Below are positions 16,701-25,656 of a DNA stretch of 46,681 nt, piece by piece; position 1 is the first letter of the stretch, and each line of letters opens with the position of its first letter. The DNA is taken from positions 1-46,681 of the forward strand of contig JAKAKE010000052.1 in assembly GCA_021824625.1 (NCBI GenBank). Reading direction: 5' to 3'. Source of the stretch: Bacteroidota bacterium (GTDB lineage: Bacteria > Bacteroidota > Ignavibacteria > Kapaibacteriales > UBA2268). The notes under the pieces are model-generated. The model was not told the DNA's origin. It was given only the letters and a program-made list of their open reading frames with translations, and searched no databases. The position numbers and the translations under genes are program-made.

Positions 16701-17260
16701 GACTTCAATTTTACACAATGCAAATAAAAGACCTTGAAGAATCCAAACAAAACCTTCAGGAATCAATAGCCGAAATAAATGAAACGGCAGTTCAGAGATT
16801 TAATGAAACTTTTGAAAAAATTCAGGATAATTTCAGCCGCCTGTTTAAAACACTATTTGGACCCGAAGGTGAAGCCGAACTAATTCTCGGCGAAGGCGAC
16901 CCTTTAGATGCAGAAATAAGCATCAAAGCCAAGCCTCCGGGCAAGAAACCTCATTCAATTGATATGTTGTCGGGTGGTGAAAAGGCTTTAACTGCTATCG
17001 CAATGCTTTTCTCAATATATCTTGTCAAGCCAAGTCCATTCTGTATTTTAGATGAAGTTGATGCACCCCTCGATGACACTAATATTGATAAATTCATAAA
17101 TCTTATAAAAGAATTCAGTAACAACACCCAATTTATGATTGTTACACACAGCAAAAGGACAATGGAAGCCTCCGATTACCTTTATGGCATTACCATGCAG
17201 GAGAAAGGTATATCCAAAATTGTCTCAGTCAGGCTCGAACAGCCAAAATTGGTTAATTAA
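13724..17260 (+). CDS. smc: chromosome segregation protein SMC
   Basis: A full-length 1178-aa SMC ATPase, the core of condensin that organises and segregates the chromosome with ScpA/ScpB (not in this window). N-terminal ATPase half with Walker A GPNGCGKT (31-38) and VDAIRWVLGEQ; a long coiled coil (about 170-500); hinge (about 510-670; ILLAEAIGADEQHRIAVDAALG); returning coiled coil (about 680-1010); C-terminal half with the ABC signature LSGGEKALTAIAM (about 1081) and Walker B FCILDEVDAPLDD. Length and architecture are normal. A 119-bp gap separates it from the next gene. Confidence 0.98.
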   Translation: MYLSSLEIIGFKSFPHKTNIKFADGLTSIVGPNGCGKTNIVDAIRWVLGEQKSSILRSEIMDNVIFNGTDSRKPLGMAEVSIFIENNKNILPIEYTDVKVTRRLFRKGDSQYLLNNTQCRLRDILDLFMDTGIGADTYSVIELKMVDAILNGKPEERRHLIEEASGVTRYKHQRKEAGRKLTTVESDLLRVYDINQEVQKNVNSLSRQAAKTRRYNKLLEELKNIELNLIYHEYELIKNESSTLETEFEKIQKDRQNQEHELHLKETDISGLKGSLDSVEADYDEALAHESTLNNTISGKNKDKAVSEEKILSLQNAKERILKEIYDSGSLQSELKGKIEKTNENLLSANNRLDSFAGELEDANEQKEQSQNSVNASREKFNRANEELVNLQGKIDSSKDAIERNNSRLDNISGSIDSGKNDIEKIKSEVSEINAHIITSQSNQTELNNIFVSIENDYKSAQQKKSSLESNLENTRTELADLKNELNRNQAALEFISGIVDSDETTKFLISTKEWKPSGEKILLAEAIGADEQHRIAVDAALGDAVRFFVTGTLSEALSGIEKLKESGKGKASFIVRELIPNVSAPENIFANDGIIGWLSELVRVDDILRNALRAILGKTLLIDNIDNALKVIKSGIAETIVTLDGELVRSKGIIRGGAVTQTEGLTVGKKERLENLNKEISNLEKKIETVEARLIEIKSKYDSIDLIAFGERLRKAEIDQNNNEQYISQLSLKKENAENNYKIFENNIRLFNDEITRLTGENDGFTKDIDETENRLTILNDELIALLEELSNAESNLSEKTSALQEAEIKRARLEEEIKALEKEIHTFEEQIKSLSEKEIKNHNEIVGFDAKTEELKTHTIIIDGELEELQKELEEAQNKREQLHDKILSVQEEIQQQTNYLLMSRKQYDKTIEQSHSLDVKLSEFRVRKSGLIQKALEDYNITLEQAEFELQENFNIEESKSTITSLKEKLSSLGNVNFMALEEYEEQSQRLQFYTMQIKDLEESKQNLQESIAEINETAVQRFNETFEKIQDNFSRLFKTLFGPEGEAELILGEGDPLDAEISIKAKPPGKKPHSIDMLSGGEKALTAIAMLFSIYLVKPSPFCILDEVDAPLDDTNIDKFINLIKEFSNNTQFMIVTHSKRTMEASDYLYGITMQEKGISKIVSVRLEQPKLVN

Positions 17261-17378
17261 CACATAAATAAGAATTTTCTTGACTTTTATCGTAAATATT
17301 CATAATATTATAAAAAAAGAACTACAATTTGTTCATAATATTTATTAAGAATTGCTCTTTTGTTATTAGGAGATATTT

Positions 17379-17978
17379 ATGAGATTGTCATTTATTTTAA
17401 TATTGTCTGCTGTACTGACTTTACAAAGTTATGTATTTAATCCCCGTCTCTTTGCACAGCAGGAAGAACCGAAAAAAACAGAGGAACGGGTCAATGAAGA
17501 TGACAGGTTTAAAGAAGAAATACCTGAAAAGCTTAAATACTATAAAGAAAAATACGAAATCACTTTCGATGCTCCATTTGAAGTTGTCTTCCGGGCGGCA
17601 AAACAATCTGTCACAGAATTAAACTGTATGATTATGAATGAATCATACAACCAGACTAGTGAAGGATTATACAAGGGTAAAGTCAAATCCGATATATGTG
17701 TTTTGATTGATAGTAAGGACAGTACTTTTGATGTTTTGCAAAAATACAGCATTGACTTACCGATTATCAGGGGCGGTGTCTGGGTAAACGGAGGTATTCA
17801 ATATGATTTTATCATCAGGGAACAAAAGGATAGTAAAGTTAATGTTGCATTGAAGGCTGAAATGGATGGTTTCGAGGAATATGTAACCTACCAGAGACAT
17901 TACTGGGAATCTAACGGATACCTCGAAACTATGATGCTCGAAAGATTACAAAAAAACGTAGAAGGTTCGATGAAATAA
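17379..17978 (+). CDS. exported protein of unknown function
   Basis: A 199-aa protein with a signal peptide (MRLSFILILSAVLTLQSYVF..., probable cleavage after LFAQ at about residue 26), then a charged linker and a compact region rich in alternating strands. The segment YEITFDAPFEVVFRAAKQSV followed by later strands resembles periplasmic or lipoprotein domains with a small alpha-beta fold, but I do not recognise the family. No lipobox Cys is present. The ATG is preceded by AGGAGA. It may form a unit with smc, though no functional link is known. Confidence 0.82.
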   Translation: MRLSFILILSAVLTLQSYVFNPRLFAQQEEPKKTEERVNEDDRFKEEIPEKLKYYKEKYEITFDAPFEVVFRAAKQSVTELNCMIMNESYNQTSEGLYKGKVKSDICVLIDSKDSTFDVLQKYSIDLPIIRGGVWVNGGIQYDFIIREQKDSKVNVALKAEMDGFEEYVTYQRHYWESNGYLETMMLERLQKNVEGSMK

Positions 17979-18007
17979 CTAATGCATGAATGCAGTTTTC
18001 TTTTTTT

Positions 18008-19174
18008 CTAACTATGATAATGAAACTTTTTTTTATAAAGAAAGGTTACCGTAATTACTAAAAGAAAGATAAAAAAAGATGCCAATAGAAAAGTATGATT
18101 CAATCCGATTAATCTTATAAAAGGTTCCAAAATAATCGGCGACAAGAATTGGCCGGCATATAGGCTTGTTGTTAGAAAACCTGTGAGCCTTCCCCGGCCA
18201 TGTTCGGGGGCATAATCAAGCAATTCTATTTTTAAGTTTGGTTGAATCATCCCATTACCAAAGCCCGCAAAAATCAGCGATAGGTTTATCATCCAAAATG
18301 AATAGGACAAACTTATCCCTATATATCCAATAAACCATATAATAAAGCCGATAGTATAAATACTGCCAATACTAAATTTTTGTCTGTACACTTTGTAAAA
18401 CATTGATGCAATAGATGAACACAATATCCAAATCGCAAGGGTTAATCCTACCATAGAGGGCTGAATGCCATTTTTTGCAAGTAAAAAGGGGAGTTGTGTT
18501 GGTACCATAAGGAACAGCACCATAACCAGAAAAGCCATTAGATAAATTCTTATCAGGTTTGAATTGAATTTAATTTTTTCGAGATTATTATTGTTGCCGG
18601 CCAAATTTTTCGTTCTACGAATGGATACTAATATACCGAATAGAATAAAAAAAGCAAATCCAAAAATTAAAAAGGGAAGATTCCATTTTTTTTCAGCAAG
18701 AATGCCGCCTACCAACAGGTAAACAACCCCGCTGGCACTCATCAATCCCCCCTGGACACCCATAAAACGGCTTCTCTTATCTGATTGGAACAAATCCCCA
18801 ATCAGGACGATGAATCCCGTCATGATACCTGAGACAGTTATACCAACAAAAGCCCGGCTAAGAAGCAAAAAATATGGATTATCAATAAAATAACCGGCAC
18901 AACCTGATATTCCAAAGAGAATAATTGATAAAGTTATAACTACCTTTCTGCCTGTTCTTTCTATAAGATAACCTGCAAAGGGCGAGAAAAGAGCAATGAA
19001 AAGCGGCGGTACAGCTAACATTAGTTTTGACAGGAACTCGATATCGGGCACATTTGCAAAATGCCGGCTCATGCCGGGTAAAGATGGAGATATAGCCGCC
19101 CCGGCCAGAACTGACAAAGTACTTCCAAGCAGAATAAAAGCATCTCTTGTTCGATTTTTTGCTTTTAGATGCAT
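18008..19174 (-). CDS. major facilitator superfamily transporter
   Basis: A 388-aa inner-membrane protein with about twelve transmembrane segments. The MFS A-like motif is seen as GYLIERTGRKVV after helix 2 (about residues 68-79), with SRAFVGITVSGIMTG and RSRFMGVQGGLMSASG following. The second half repeats the pattern (GNGMIQPNLKIELL, GRGRLTGFLTT). It lies 13 bp after the TonB-dependent receptor on the same strand and is probably co-transcribed. In iron-siderophore loci such a protein exports or imports the chelator; the substrate cannot be read from the sequence. Confidence 0.93.
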   Translation of the reverse strand: MHLKAKNRTRDAFILLGSTLSVLAGAAISPSLPGMSRHFANVPDIEFLSKLMLAVPPLFIALFSPFAGYLIERTGRKVVITLSIILFGISGCAGYFIDNPYFLLLSRAFVGITVSGIMTGFIVLIGDLFQSDKRSRFMGVQGGLMSASGVVYLLVGGILAEKKWNLPFLIFGFAFFILFGILVSIRRTKNLAGNNNNLEKIKFNSNLIRIYLMAFLVMVLFLMVPTQLPFLLAKNGIQPSMVGLTLAIWILCSSIASMFYKVYRQKFSIGSIYTIGFIIWFIGYIGISLSYSFWMINLSLIFAGFGNGMIQPNLKIELLDYAPEHGRGRLTGFLTTSLYAGQFLSPIILEPFIRLIGLNHTFLLASFFIFLLVITVTFLYKKKFHYHS

Positions 19175-19187
19175 TTGAATTTATTTA

Positions 19188-21431
19188 TTATAAGTTTAAA
19201 GTTACTTTAACATTTGCCATTCTTGGCAGGTAGGTTCCTCCAAAAATCTGAATAATATCCGAATTAAATAAATTGAAAACATAAGCACCGATCTCGAGAT
19301 TTTCGATAATATAATATCCTGCATTTAGGTTCACGATAGTATATGCAGGGACTTGTCCAATAGTTGCTCCGGAAATCCACTTATAAGTATCAACGTATTG
19401 TAAAGTTACTTTGATATCATAGCTATTATTTTGCCAGTATTGAATACTTATGTTCGCTTTATTAGGTGCAGTATTTGAAGAAATTTCCGGTTCACCCGGT
19501 TTGATATTAATATTAGCATGATAATAGGAGTAGTTCCCACTAATAAGCCATTCATCCGAAGCATACCAGTTCAAAGATAAGTCAAAACCATATTGGTTAA
19601 CATTTCCAAAATTGCCAACTGACTGTATTAGAGTTGGCACCCCGTTATAAATAGATAATCTGTTTATATCATCCCCAACAAGCTTTTGATAGACCATATC
19701 GGTAACTCTATCGTTATATGCAGCTATACTATCGTCAAGATTAGCTCTCCAATGAAAAATATTCTTGTTGTAAGAAGGGCCAAAATTTGTAATAAAATCT
19801 TTAATTTTGTTGTAATAAACATCCGCAGTGAAAAAAATCGTATTTTCGAAAATTCCCTGATATCCAAGTTCCAAACCGAGATTTTGTTCAACTTTCAATT
19901 CACTGTTTCCAACAGCTAGGCCCCTAACCTTGTTCAAACCGAGGCTGACATCCTGAAAGTTTTGATTACCTGTCCATTCTTTTAATGAATCAGTAACCGA
20001 CTTATCAATATTAGCAATATTTTTTGCTGATGATGGATTGAAGCCCCTGTCAGGAGTAAACCTGTATAATTCAGAATAATTAGGACGTTGGAAAGAGCGG
20101 CTTGCAGATAATCTTATTTTGTGATTATCCGCTGCCGAATATACAACAGCCAGCCTTGGTGACAACTGAGATTCATGTACAGTTGCCCTATCATATCTTG
20201 CAGAAGCAACAAGATTGAGTTTGGACGTTAAATGCCAGTCAAGCTGACTGTAAATACCCGTATAATCAGCTTTAACAGGATATTTAAGTGTTGTTTCGAG
20301 TGTGTTCACATTTTGGAATTGCTGATTAGCCCCAATAATAAGATGTAGATTTTCAGAATCGTCCAAATGATTGTTATACTGCAAATCAAACATTATATCG
20401 TCATCATCTGTTAGAATGGGCGAACCTAATGGGAATCCCGGCCCGCGGTTGGCAAAAAGCAGCCACATTGAATCCCTGACATCACGACGCATGTAACTTG
20501 CCTGGAAATTCCATCTATCGCTATTATAAGCCAGTCTTGCAAAAGGACGCTGGGTATTTGTTACAAGGACTCGTCCCAATGGTTGAACAAACACTTCATT
20601 ACCGGAATCCGAATAGCCGCCTTCAAGCACGACCCTTTTGTCATTTGATAAATCATAATCAAATCTTAATGTTCCATAAGTTGCATAAGTGTTCCGTTCG
20701 TCGTCTGAAATAGGCCTCCGCTCAAGTTTTACACCCTGGTATTCGAGCATTGATGAGTCTGTTCTGCTTTTTGACAGATTGAGACTACTCGAGCGGCCAA
20801 CTGATACTTTATAAGTAATATTGTCTTTAATAAAACCCGCATTTCGAAAATCACCCCGGAAGGTTTTATAATCACCGGATGTAAGTGATACTTTTGTACC
20901 GATAACTTCTTTGGGTGCATAACTTGTTAGAGCCAGCACTCCATTAAAGCAGTTAGCTCCGTATAAAGCAGAAGAAGGCCCTTTGATAAGCTCAATTCTT
21001 GAAAAATCCTCGAGAGGAAGCGAACCTGAATTCCATTCCTGTGCACCGAGTAACGGCATTGCCAAATCTCTGCCATCCTGTAATACAAGTAATCGTCTGT
21101 TCAAACCGTTATTAAAACCACGGGCATTAACTATGAAGTCAGTTGTTCCATTTAAAAGTATATCTACACCCGGTGTACCTGTAAGTGCATTTGCAATTTG
21201 GTTTGAGCGGGAGGCTGTTTTAATTTCTTCTTTACTCAGACTTATAATTGCCGATGGAGAATCAGTTATTTTTTCCATCTTTTTGGAAGCGCCATAAACA
21301 ATCACTTCCGCCGTTTTATAGCTTTTTGTAGTGTCCTTAGGAGCATCTGATTTTTTTATCTGCGAAATTGCATATAAAGATGATAATTGTAATGTCAAAC
21401 AAATAATTAGAAAAGAAGTAAACCTACGCAT
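19188..21431 (-). CDS. TonB-dependent outer-membrane receptor
   Basis: A 747-aa receptor. Signal peptide (1-22), a TonB-box-like segment (KTAEVIVYGASKKMEKI, about 41-57), the plug domain (about 60-180; SPSAIISLSKEEIKTAS, TPGVDILLNG, VNARGFNNGLNRRLLVLQDGRD, ELIKGPSSALYGANCFNGVL), then a 22-strand-type barrel ending in an aromatic-poor but alternating terminal strand (MANVKVTLNL). Such receptors import iron chelates, cobalamin or similar ligands with energy from TonB/ExbBD. Neighbours (AraC-type regulator 84 bp upstream, MFS permease downstream) favour a siderophore. No iron box or riboswitch is recognisable in the 84-bp gap. Confidence 0.95.
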   Translation of the reverse strand: MRRFTSFLIICLTLQLSSLYAISQIKKSDAPKDTTKSYKTAEVIVYGASKKMEKITDSPSAIISLSKEEIKTASRSNQIANALTGTPGVDILLNGTTDFIVNARGFNNGLNRRLLVLQDGRDLAMPLLGAQEWNSGSLPLEDFSRIELIKGPSSALYGANCFNGVLALTSYAPKEVIGTKVSLTSGDYKTFRGDFRNAGFIKDNITYKVSVGRSSSLNLSKSRTDSSMLEYQGVKLERRPISDDERNTYATYGTLRFDYDLSNDKRVVLEGGYSDSGNEVFVQPLGRVLVTNTQRPFARLAYNSDRWNFQASYMRRDVRDSMWLLFANRGPGFPLGSPILTDDDDIMFDLQYNNHLDDSENLHLIIGANQQFQNVNTLETTLKYPVKADYTGIYSQLDWHLTSKLNLVASARYDRATVHESQLSPRLAVVYSAADNHKIRLSASRSFQRPNYSELYRFTPDRGFNPSSAKNIANIDKSVTDSLKEWTGNQNFQDVSLGLNKVRGLAVGNSELKVEQNLGLELGYQGIFENTIFFTADVYYNKIKDFITNFGPSYNKNIFHWRANLDDSIAAYNDRVTDMVYQKLVGDDINRLSIYNGVPTLIQSVGNFGNVNQYGFDLSLNWYASDEWLISGNYSYYHANINIKPGEPEISSNTAPNKANISIQYWQNNSYDIKVTLQYVDTYKWISGATIGQVPAYTIVNLNAGYYIIENLEIGAYVFNLFNSDIIQIFGGTYLPRMANVKVTLNL

Positions 21432-21515
21432 AAGTCCTCATTAAAATTAAAATAAAATTCAAATTTATAACAATTCAAGTTAATGTAATTGCATATAACG
21501 AATAATAATTTGCAA

Positions 21516-22562
21516 TTAAAGAAGATTATTTATTGCTTTTTGATAAGATTTTGGGGATATTTTGTATTTTTTTATAAATTCCCGTGTAAAGTGGCTTGGA
21601 TTGCTAAATCCCGTAATAAACGATATTTCTGTAATGTTTAGGTGGGAAGTTTCAATCAATTCTTTGGATTTCTCAAGTCTGATATTTCGTAAAAATGAAA
21701 AAATTGTTTGACCTTTGACACTCCGAAATATAAAGTTCAGTTTTGTGTGGTTTACACCTGCAATTCGGGACAATTTATCAAGAGAGTGTGGATTACGAAG
21801 GTCTGTTTTAAGAATTTCAACCAATTCTTCAACCATTCCTATATCTTTATCTGTTATACGGACTTTAACGGGTTTGTCGCTGTAAATCTCCTGTAATTGA
21901 TTTATTTTTAATGACATCAACTCAAGAGCTTTGCTTTCAAGAAACATTCTGCGAGAAATACCTTTCAGCATACAATCCAATATTTGGTTTGCAATCGAGA
22001 ACATTTGAGAATTCATTGAAGAAATAGAAATAAATGGATGATTTCTCTTATTTTTGATTAAATTAATCAAAGAGTCAGGTAAATTTTTTATATCGTTGGC
22101 GATAAAATTATTCAGAATTCCCGGGTCAACATGGATGGAGATTATTTTGATTGGCTCACCTCCGTAAAGCTCTAATCTCCCCATGCTGTTTGGTAAAAAG
22201 AAAATAGAATTTGACCCCTGACGAATGGAGAAATCACTCATTGGTATATTTTCGTTTTCGATAATAGCACGAATATTTCCGGATAAGCAAAAAGCAAATT
22301 CCAAAGGAGCTTCCTCAATCTGGAAATTGACCGTTATTGGCTTTTTTAAATTATAATCATTGATGATAATTTTCAAGCCCTCTCTCAATTCAATTTCACT
22401 CAGAAATCCTTTACGAATTTTATTAGATAACTTAAAAAGAGGTATTATCCTCTTTGTTGAAGCGGGAGGTTTTTCCAGCGATATTTTAATATCATAAGAA
22501 TTATTTTCTCCGGCAAGCCGGTTAATTACAAAATCTCCTATTACTTTTTTTATTCTGCCCAT
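21516..22562 (-). CDS. AraC-family transcriptional regulator (PchR-like)
   Basis: A 348-aa protein with an N-terminal ligand-sensing region (about 1-235) and a C-terminal AraC DNA-binding domain (about 245-348): helix-turn-helix 1 in NPHSLDKLSRIAGVNHTKLNFIFRSV and helix-turn-helix 2 in NITEISFITGFSNPSHFTREFIKKYKISPKSY. In PchR-type proteins the N-domain senses an iron-siderophore complex and activates its own receptor gene, which here is the next gene. It starts three bases after the menA stop, so it may be transcribed with menA. Regulation of the receptor is inferred from position. Confidence 0.93.
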   Translation of the reverse strand: MGRIKKVIGDFVINRLAGENNSYDIKISLEKPPASTKRIIPLFKLSNKIRKGFLSEIELREGLKIIINDYNLKKPITVNFQIEEAPLEFAFCLSGNIRAIIENENIPMSDFSIRQGSNSIFFLPNSMGRLELYGGEPIKIISIHVDPGILNNFIANDIKNLPDSLINLIKNKRNHPFISISSMNSQMFSIANQILDCMLKGISRRMFLESKALELMSLKINQLQEIYSDKPVKVRITDKDIGMVEELVEILKTDLRNPHSLDKLSRIAGVNHTKLNFIFRSVKGQTIFSFLRNIRLEKSKELIETSHLNITEISFITGFSNPSHFTREFIKKYKISPKSYQKAINNLL

Positions 22563-22565
22563 TAT

Positions 22566-23441
22566 TTATTTTCCGAATAAAAACCCCAAACATAAAAGCA
22601 AACCAAACATCATAAGCAGTAAACCGGTTTTTTCAAGAACTGAGTTCAAGTCTTTGCCATACTTGTTTTTGAGTTCTTTGCTTAATTTTACGGCTAACGG
22701 AATGGAAATTAACGGCAGGCAAAGCCAGTAGTTCAATGATATAAAGCCGGAAGCAATAACCGACAAATATGAAAGTAAGGAAGTGAAATTGTAAAGTCTG
22801 ATAGCATTACTTCTGCCAAGAATAATTGCAAAGGTTCGCTTATTAACTTCGCTATCGGTAGGTATGTCCCGTATATTATTTACAGCAAGAATGTTCGCAG
22901 AAAGAAAGCCCGGAGCCAACGATGCCAACACTATTCCGGCACCGGGTATTCCCGAGAAAATATAGTAGGTTCCCAAAACAGCCGCCGGCCCGAAAAAGAT
23001 AAACACAAATAAATCACCAAGAGCATTATAAGCTAAGGGAAAGGGACCTCCCGTATATAAAAACGCAAATAAAAGAGAAATAATTCCTAATGCCAAAATG
23101 ACCCAGTCCGAGTACATTACCAGCTTTAATCCGGCAGTGAAAGCAACAACTCCAACTATTGCAGAAGCAACCGTCATTTGCATAACGGTAATATCACCGG
23201 TTGATATTGAGCGTTTCGGCCCCTGTCTTTTTTCATTGTCTGCACCTTTCAAAAAATCAAAAATTTCATTAACGAAATTTGTGAAAATTTGAATCAATAC
23301 TGCACAAAAAAGAACCAAAAAAGTAATACTAATACTGAATTTAGGTGAATCAAGCGAGGCAAAAGAACCGATAAGAACCGGTATTATGCTTGCTGGGAGT
23401 GTTTTTGGCCTGGTTGCATATATTAAACTTTTGAAATTCAT
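22566..23441 (-). CDS. menA: 1,4-dihydroxy-2-naphthoate polyprenyltransferase
   Basis: A 291-aa UbiA-superfamily membrane enzyme that attaches the polyprenyl tail to dihydroxynaphthoate in menaquinone synthesis. The first Asp-rich motif appears as NEIFDFLKGAD followed by QGPKRSISTGDIT (about 55-85), the second as NNIRDIPTDSEVNKRTFAIILG (about 190-210). Nine or so hydrophobic segments span the chain. Length is typical. It is the first gene of the minus-strand run menA-araC-receptor-MFS, with a three-base gap to araC; this joining of quinone synthesis to an iron regulator is probably a local arrangement. Confidence 0.94.
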   Translation of the reverse strand: MNFKSLIYATRPKTLPASIIPVLIGSFASLDSPKFSISITFLVLFCAVLIQIFTNFVNEIFDFLKGADNEKRQGPKRSISTGDITVMQMTVASAIVGVVAFTAGLKLVMYSDWVILALGIISLLFAFLYTGGPFPLAYNALGDLFVFIFFGPAAVLGTYYIFSGIPGAGIVLASLAPGFLSANILAVNNIRDIPTDSEVNKRTFAIILGRSNAIRLYNFTSLLSYLSVIASGFISLNYWLCLPLISIPLAVKLSKELKNKYGKDLNSVLEKTGLLLMMFGLLLCLGFLFGK

Positions 23442-23684
23442 TTATGTTATCAAGAAAAATAAAAAAGGCAATATATAAAAAAAATAAAGATGAAATTTAA
23501 TAACTCACGATAAGCAAATATAAAATAAATTTTCAATTGTTAAATTTTAAAATATTTAGAAAATTCAGAGCACAAAAATATAATTCCTTATGATCAGGTT
23601 GATATTGAGTATGTATTTAATTGAATAATAGTTTTTTGAAATGAATTAAATTCTTTAAACAATTCTAATTATCAAGCTGTTAAA

Positions 23685-23717
23685 TGCTAATTATAGTATG
23701 TAGATTTATAATTAGCA
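23685..23717. promoter_or_regulatory. operator of the R-M controller gene (inverted repeat)
   Basis: TGCTAATTATA (23685-23695) and TATAATTAGCA (23707-23717) form a perfect 11-bp inverted repeat separated by 11 bp, ending 30 bp before the controller ATG and overlapping the expected -33 region. A further CTAATTAT half-site occurs near 23665. The left part, TGCTAATTATAGTATG, recurs with one change before the methylase gene. This fits binding sites (C-boxes) of the adjacent XRE controller. Confidence 0.72.
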
Positions 23718-23723
23718 AATACA

Positions 23724-23731
23724 TATTTTTG
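23724..23731 (+). promoter_or_regulatory. candidate -7 element of the controller promoter
   Basis: TATTTTTG matches the Bacteroidota sigma-A -7 consensus TAnnTTTG and lies 16 bp before the ATG at 23748. The region 20 bp upstream, where a -33 TTG would be, is occupied by the inverted repeat, consistent with control by the encoded regulator. A transcript would have a very short leader. Confidence 0.4.
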
Positions 23732-23747
23732 TTTGATTATAAAAAAA

Positions 23748-23978
23748 ATGAAGAAAAAGATTTTACATATATTCGGTGATAATGTTCGTAAAGAAAGATT
23801 AAAGAGAAATCTTTCGCAAGAAGCTTTAGCTGAGTTAGCAAATGTTCATCGCACTTATATTGGAATGATTGAACGTGCTGAAAAAAATATTACACTAATC
23901 AATATTGAAAAAATTGCAAATGCCTTAAAAATAAAAATTGCTGATTTATTAATTAATGAAAAACCCGAAAAGCGATAA
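23748..23978 (+). CDS. XRE-family controller protein of an R-M system
   Basis: A 76-aa helix-turn-helix protein of the Cro/C1 (XRE) type: FGDNVRKERLKRNLSQEALAELANVHRTYIGMIERAEKNITL, then EKIANALKIKIADLLINE. Its size, sequence and position immediately before a restriction gene identify it as a C protein, which delays endonuclease expression until the host is methylated. The start is the ATG at 23748 (a TTG five codons upstream is less likely). It overlaps the endonuclease gene by 23 bp, so the two are translated from one mRNA. The operator lies just upstream. Confidence 0.9.
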   Translation: MKKKILHIFGDNVRKERLKRNLSQEALAELANVHRTYIGMIERAEKNITLINIEKIANALKIKIADLLINEKPEKR

Positions 23979-24780
23979 GTGGATTGAAAAAGTACGGACA
24001 TACTGTTTATTGTACGATATTCCACTTATCTACTTACCAGAAATTATTAGCGAACCAAAAGTTATTCCTATGATAAGAGGAAAAGCATTTGAATTTTCTG
24101 TTTTTTTACGTTTAAAAGAAATTTTACCAAAGGAAACTTGGACAGTTGAAAAACCAATAATGAATGCTCAGTTTAGTATTCATGATACAGATGTAATAAT
24201 AACTCATAAAAAGTCAAAAAAAGTTATTAGAATTGAATGTAAACTCTCAGGAAAAGGCTCATTTAAAGTTGTAAATGATTATGAGTTCCAAATTAAAGTT
24301 AAATGTATGCGTTCTCGTACTTTAGGTGAAAGTAAAGTTAAGGATTTAGCACCAAAATTAGGTGTTACGGAAAATTTGTTAAAAGTTCATAATGATCAAT
24401 ATGTCCCATCTGACTTTGATTTAGTAATTACAACTATTGGAAATGCCTTTTATGATACCAATAAGGACACTAATCAATTTGTTTGGAGACCAACAAAAGA
24501 TGGAATAAAATTTTTAAGTAAATTGTCGGGTATTAAAGATATTAATAAATTACAGCATTATGCATATAATCAGATGTATGTAGCTTCTTCTAAAGATCTC
24601 GCAATTTCGGAAATAAATGAAATAATATGTACACGTAAAGGTTGCTCAATACCAAATAAATGTGGATTTATTCCCAATTATCCAGTTATTAAGTTTGCAG
24701 AAAGTTCTAAAGAGCCATTAAATAAATGGATGGCAATCGAAAAAAGTGAAAAATTATTTTTAGAATTAATTAAAAATTAA
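23956..24780 (+). CDS. Type II restriction endonuclease, PD-(D/E)xK
   Basis: A 274-aa protein. The nuclease core is visible as HDTDVIITHKK (D77/D79) followed by VIRIECKLSGKGSFK (E94-x-K96), the spacing of PD-(D/E)xK enzymes. An RGKAFEFSVFLRLKE helix precedes it. A Cys pattern CTRKGCSIPNKCG near residue 226 may be structural. No named restriction family is recognised; target sequence unknown. It follows and overlaps the controller gene and is convergent with the adenine methylase, the stops overlapping by 4 bp. The cassette is more AT-rich than most neighbours, in keeping with transfer. Confidence 0.85.
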   Translation: MKNPKSDKWIEKVRTYCLLYDIPLIYLPEIISEPKVIPMIRGKAFEFSVFLRLKEILPKETWTVEKPIMNAQFSIHDTDVIITHKKSKKVIRIECKLSGKGSFKVVNDYEFQIKVKCMRSRTLGESKVKDLAPKLGVTENLLKVHNDQYVPSDFDLVITTIGNAFYDTNKDTNQFVWRPTKDGIKFLSKLSGIKDINKLQHYAYNQMYVASSKDLAISEINEIICTRKGCSIPNKCGFIPNYPVIKFAESSKEPLNKWMAIEKSEKLFLELIKN

Positions 24781-25646
24781 AAAAGTACTAAATCTTCAAA
24801 ATAATTAGATTTATAATTTAGGATAAATAATTCTTTACCTTTATACCTTTCTCCTTTTTTCTTAACGTCATTAATTCCATTACCATTCTTTTTTTGATCA
24901 TCTGTGCGGTTAATTGTATAGTTCCATTCCTTTTCTAATATTTGTTTGGTCCAATCATATAATTTCCAAATTTCCGATGAATTATCGTAGGTCAAAAGAA
25001 ACTTAAATTTTTGAGAGTATTTTATTAAAGCTTTTTGTAACCTATCATGGTCATTCCTTGTGAAAGAATAGGTATAAAATTTATCTTGGTCTGCATTTAT
25101 ATATGGTGGATCAATAAAAATAAAGATTTCTTTGTTTTCAGGTAATTCATCAAGTACTTTTTCAAAATCGTAATCGGTTATTTTAACATTTTTCAATTTC
25201 TTTGATGTTCTAGTTATATTCATACCCCAGTTTTCAGGTCTCATACTGTATTTATCACCATAACCCCAGTAGCAATTTTTAATATTCATTATCCCAGAAT
25301 ACGAAGTTCTGTTAAGATAAAACCAACGCTGAGCACGTTCTAAATCATTTGTTGGAACAAAATCATTCTTATAGAATGAATGTCGTTCTTTAGTTGCAAC
25401 TTCACCTTTTAAAATATCAATTAATTCATTCGGATAATCTCGAATTATTTTATAAGTGTTTATTAAATCGATATCAATATCATTTAACCAATTATCTGCA
25501 ACTTTAGGTTTTGCAAAAAATATTGAGCCTCCACCAGTAAAAAGTTCAATGTAATAATTATGAGGAGTTATCTGCTCTAAAATCAATTTTCGAGCATAAA
25601 ATTTTCCCCCTGCGTATCTAAATGGTGAATTAATAGTCAAATTCAT
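24777..25646 (-). CDS. Dam-family (D12 class) adenine-N6 DNA methyltransferase
   Basis: A 289-aa alpha-type m6A methylase. Motifs: SAM pocket SPFRYAGGK (7-15) and ELFTGGGSIFF (34-44), and catalytic DPPY (179-182). The rest, including SGIMNIKNCYWGYGDKY, agrees with the D12 class (Dam, DpnII, EcoRV methylases). It protects the sites cut by the convergent endonuclease. The D12 class suggests a GAT-containing target such as GATC or GATATC, but this is an inference. Its own promoter carries the same motif as the controller promoter. Confidence 0.95.
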   Translation of the reverse strand: MNLTINSPFRYAGGKFYARKLILEQITPHNYYIELFTGGGSIFFAKPKVADNWLNDIDIDLINTYKIIRDYPNELIDILKGEVATKERHSFYKNDFVPTNDLERAQRWFYLNRTSYSGIMNIKNCYWGYGDKYSMRPENWGMNITRTSKKLKNVKITDYDFEKVLDELPENKEIFIFIDPPYINADQDKFYTYSFTRNDHDRLQKALIKYSQKFKFLLTYDNSSEIWKLYDWTKQILEKEWNYTINRTDDQKKNGNGINDVKKKGERYKGKELFILNYKSNYFEDLVLF

Positions 25647-25656
25647 ATTTTTCTCA

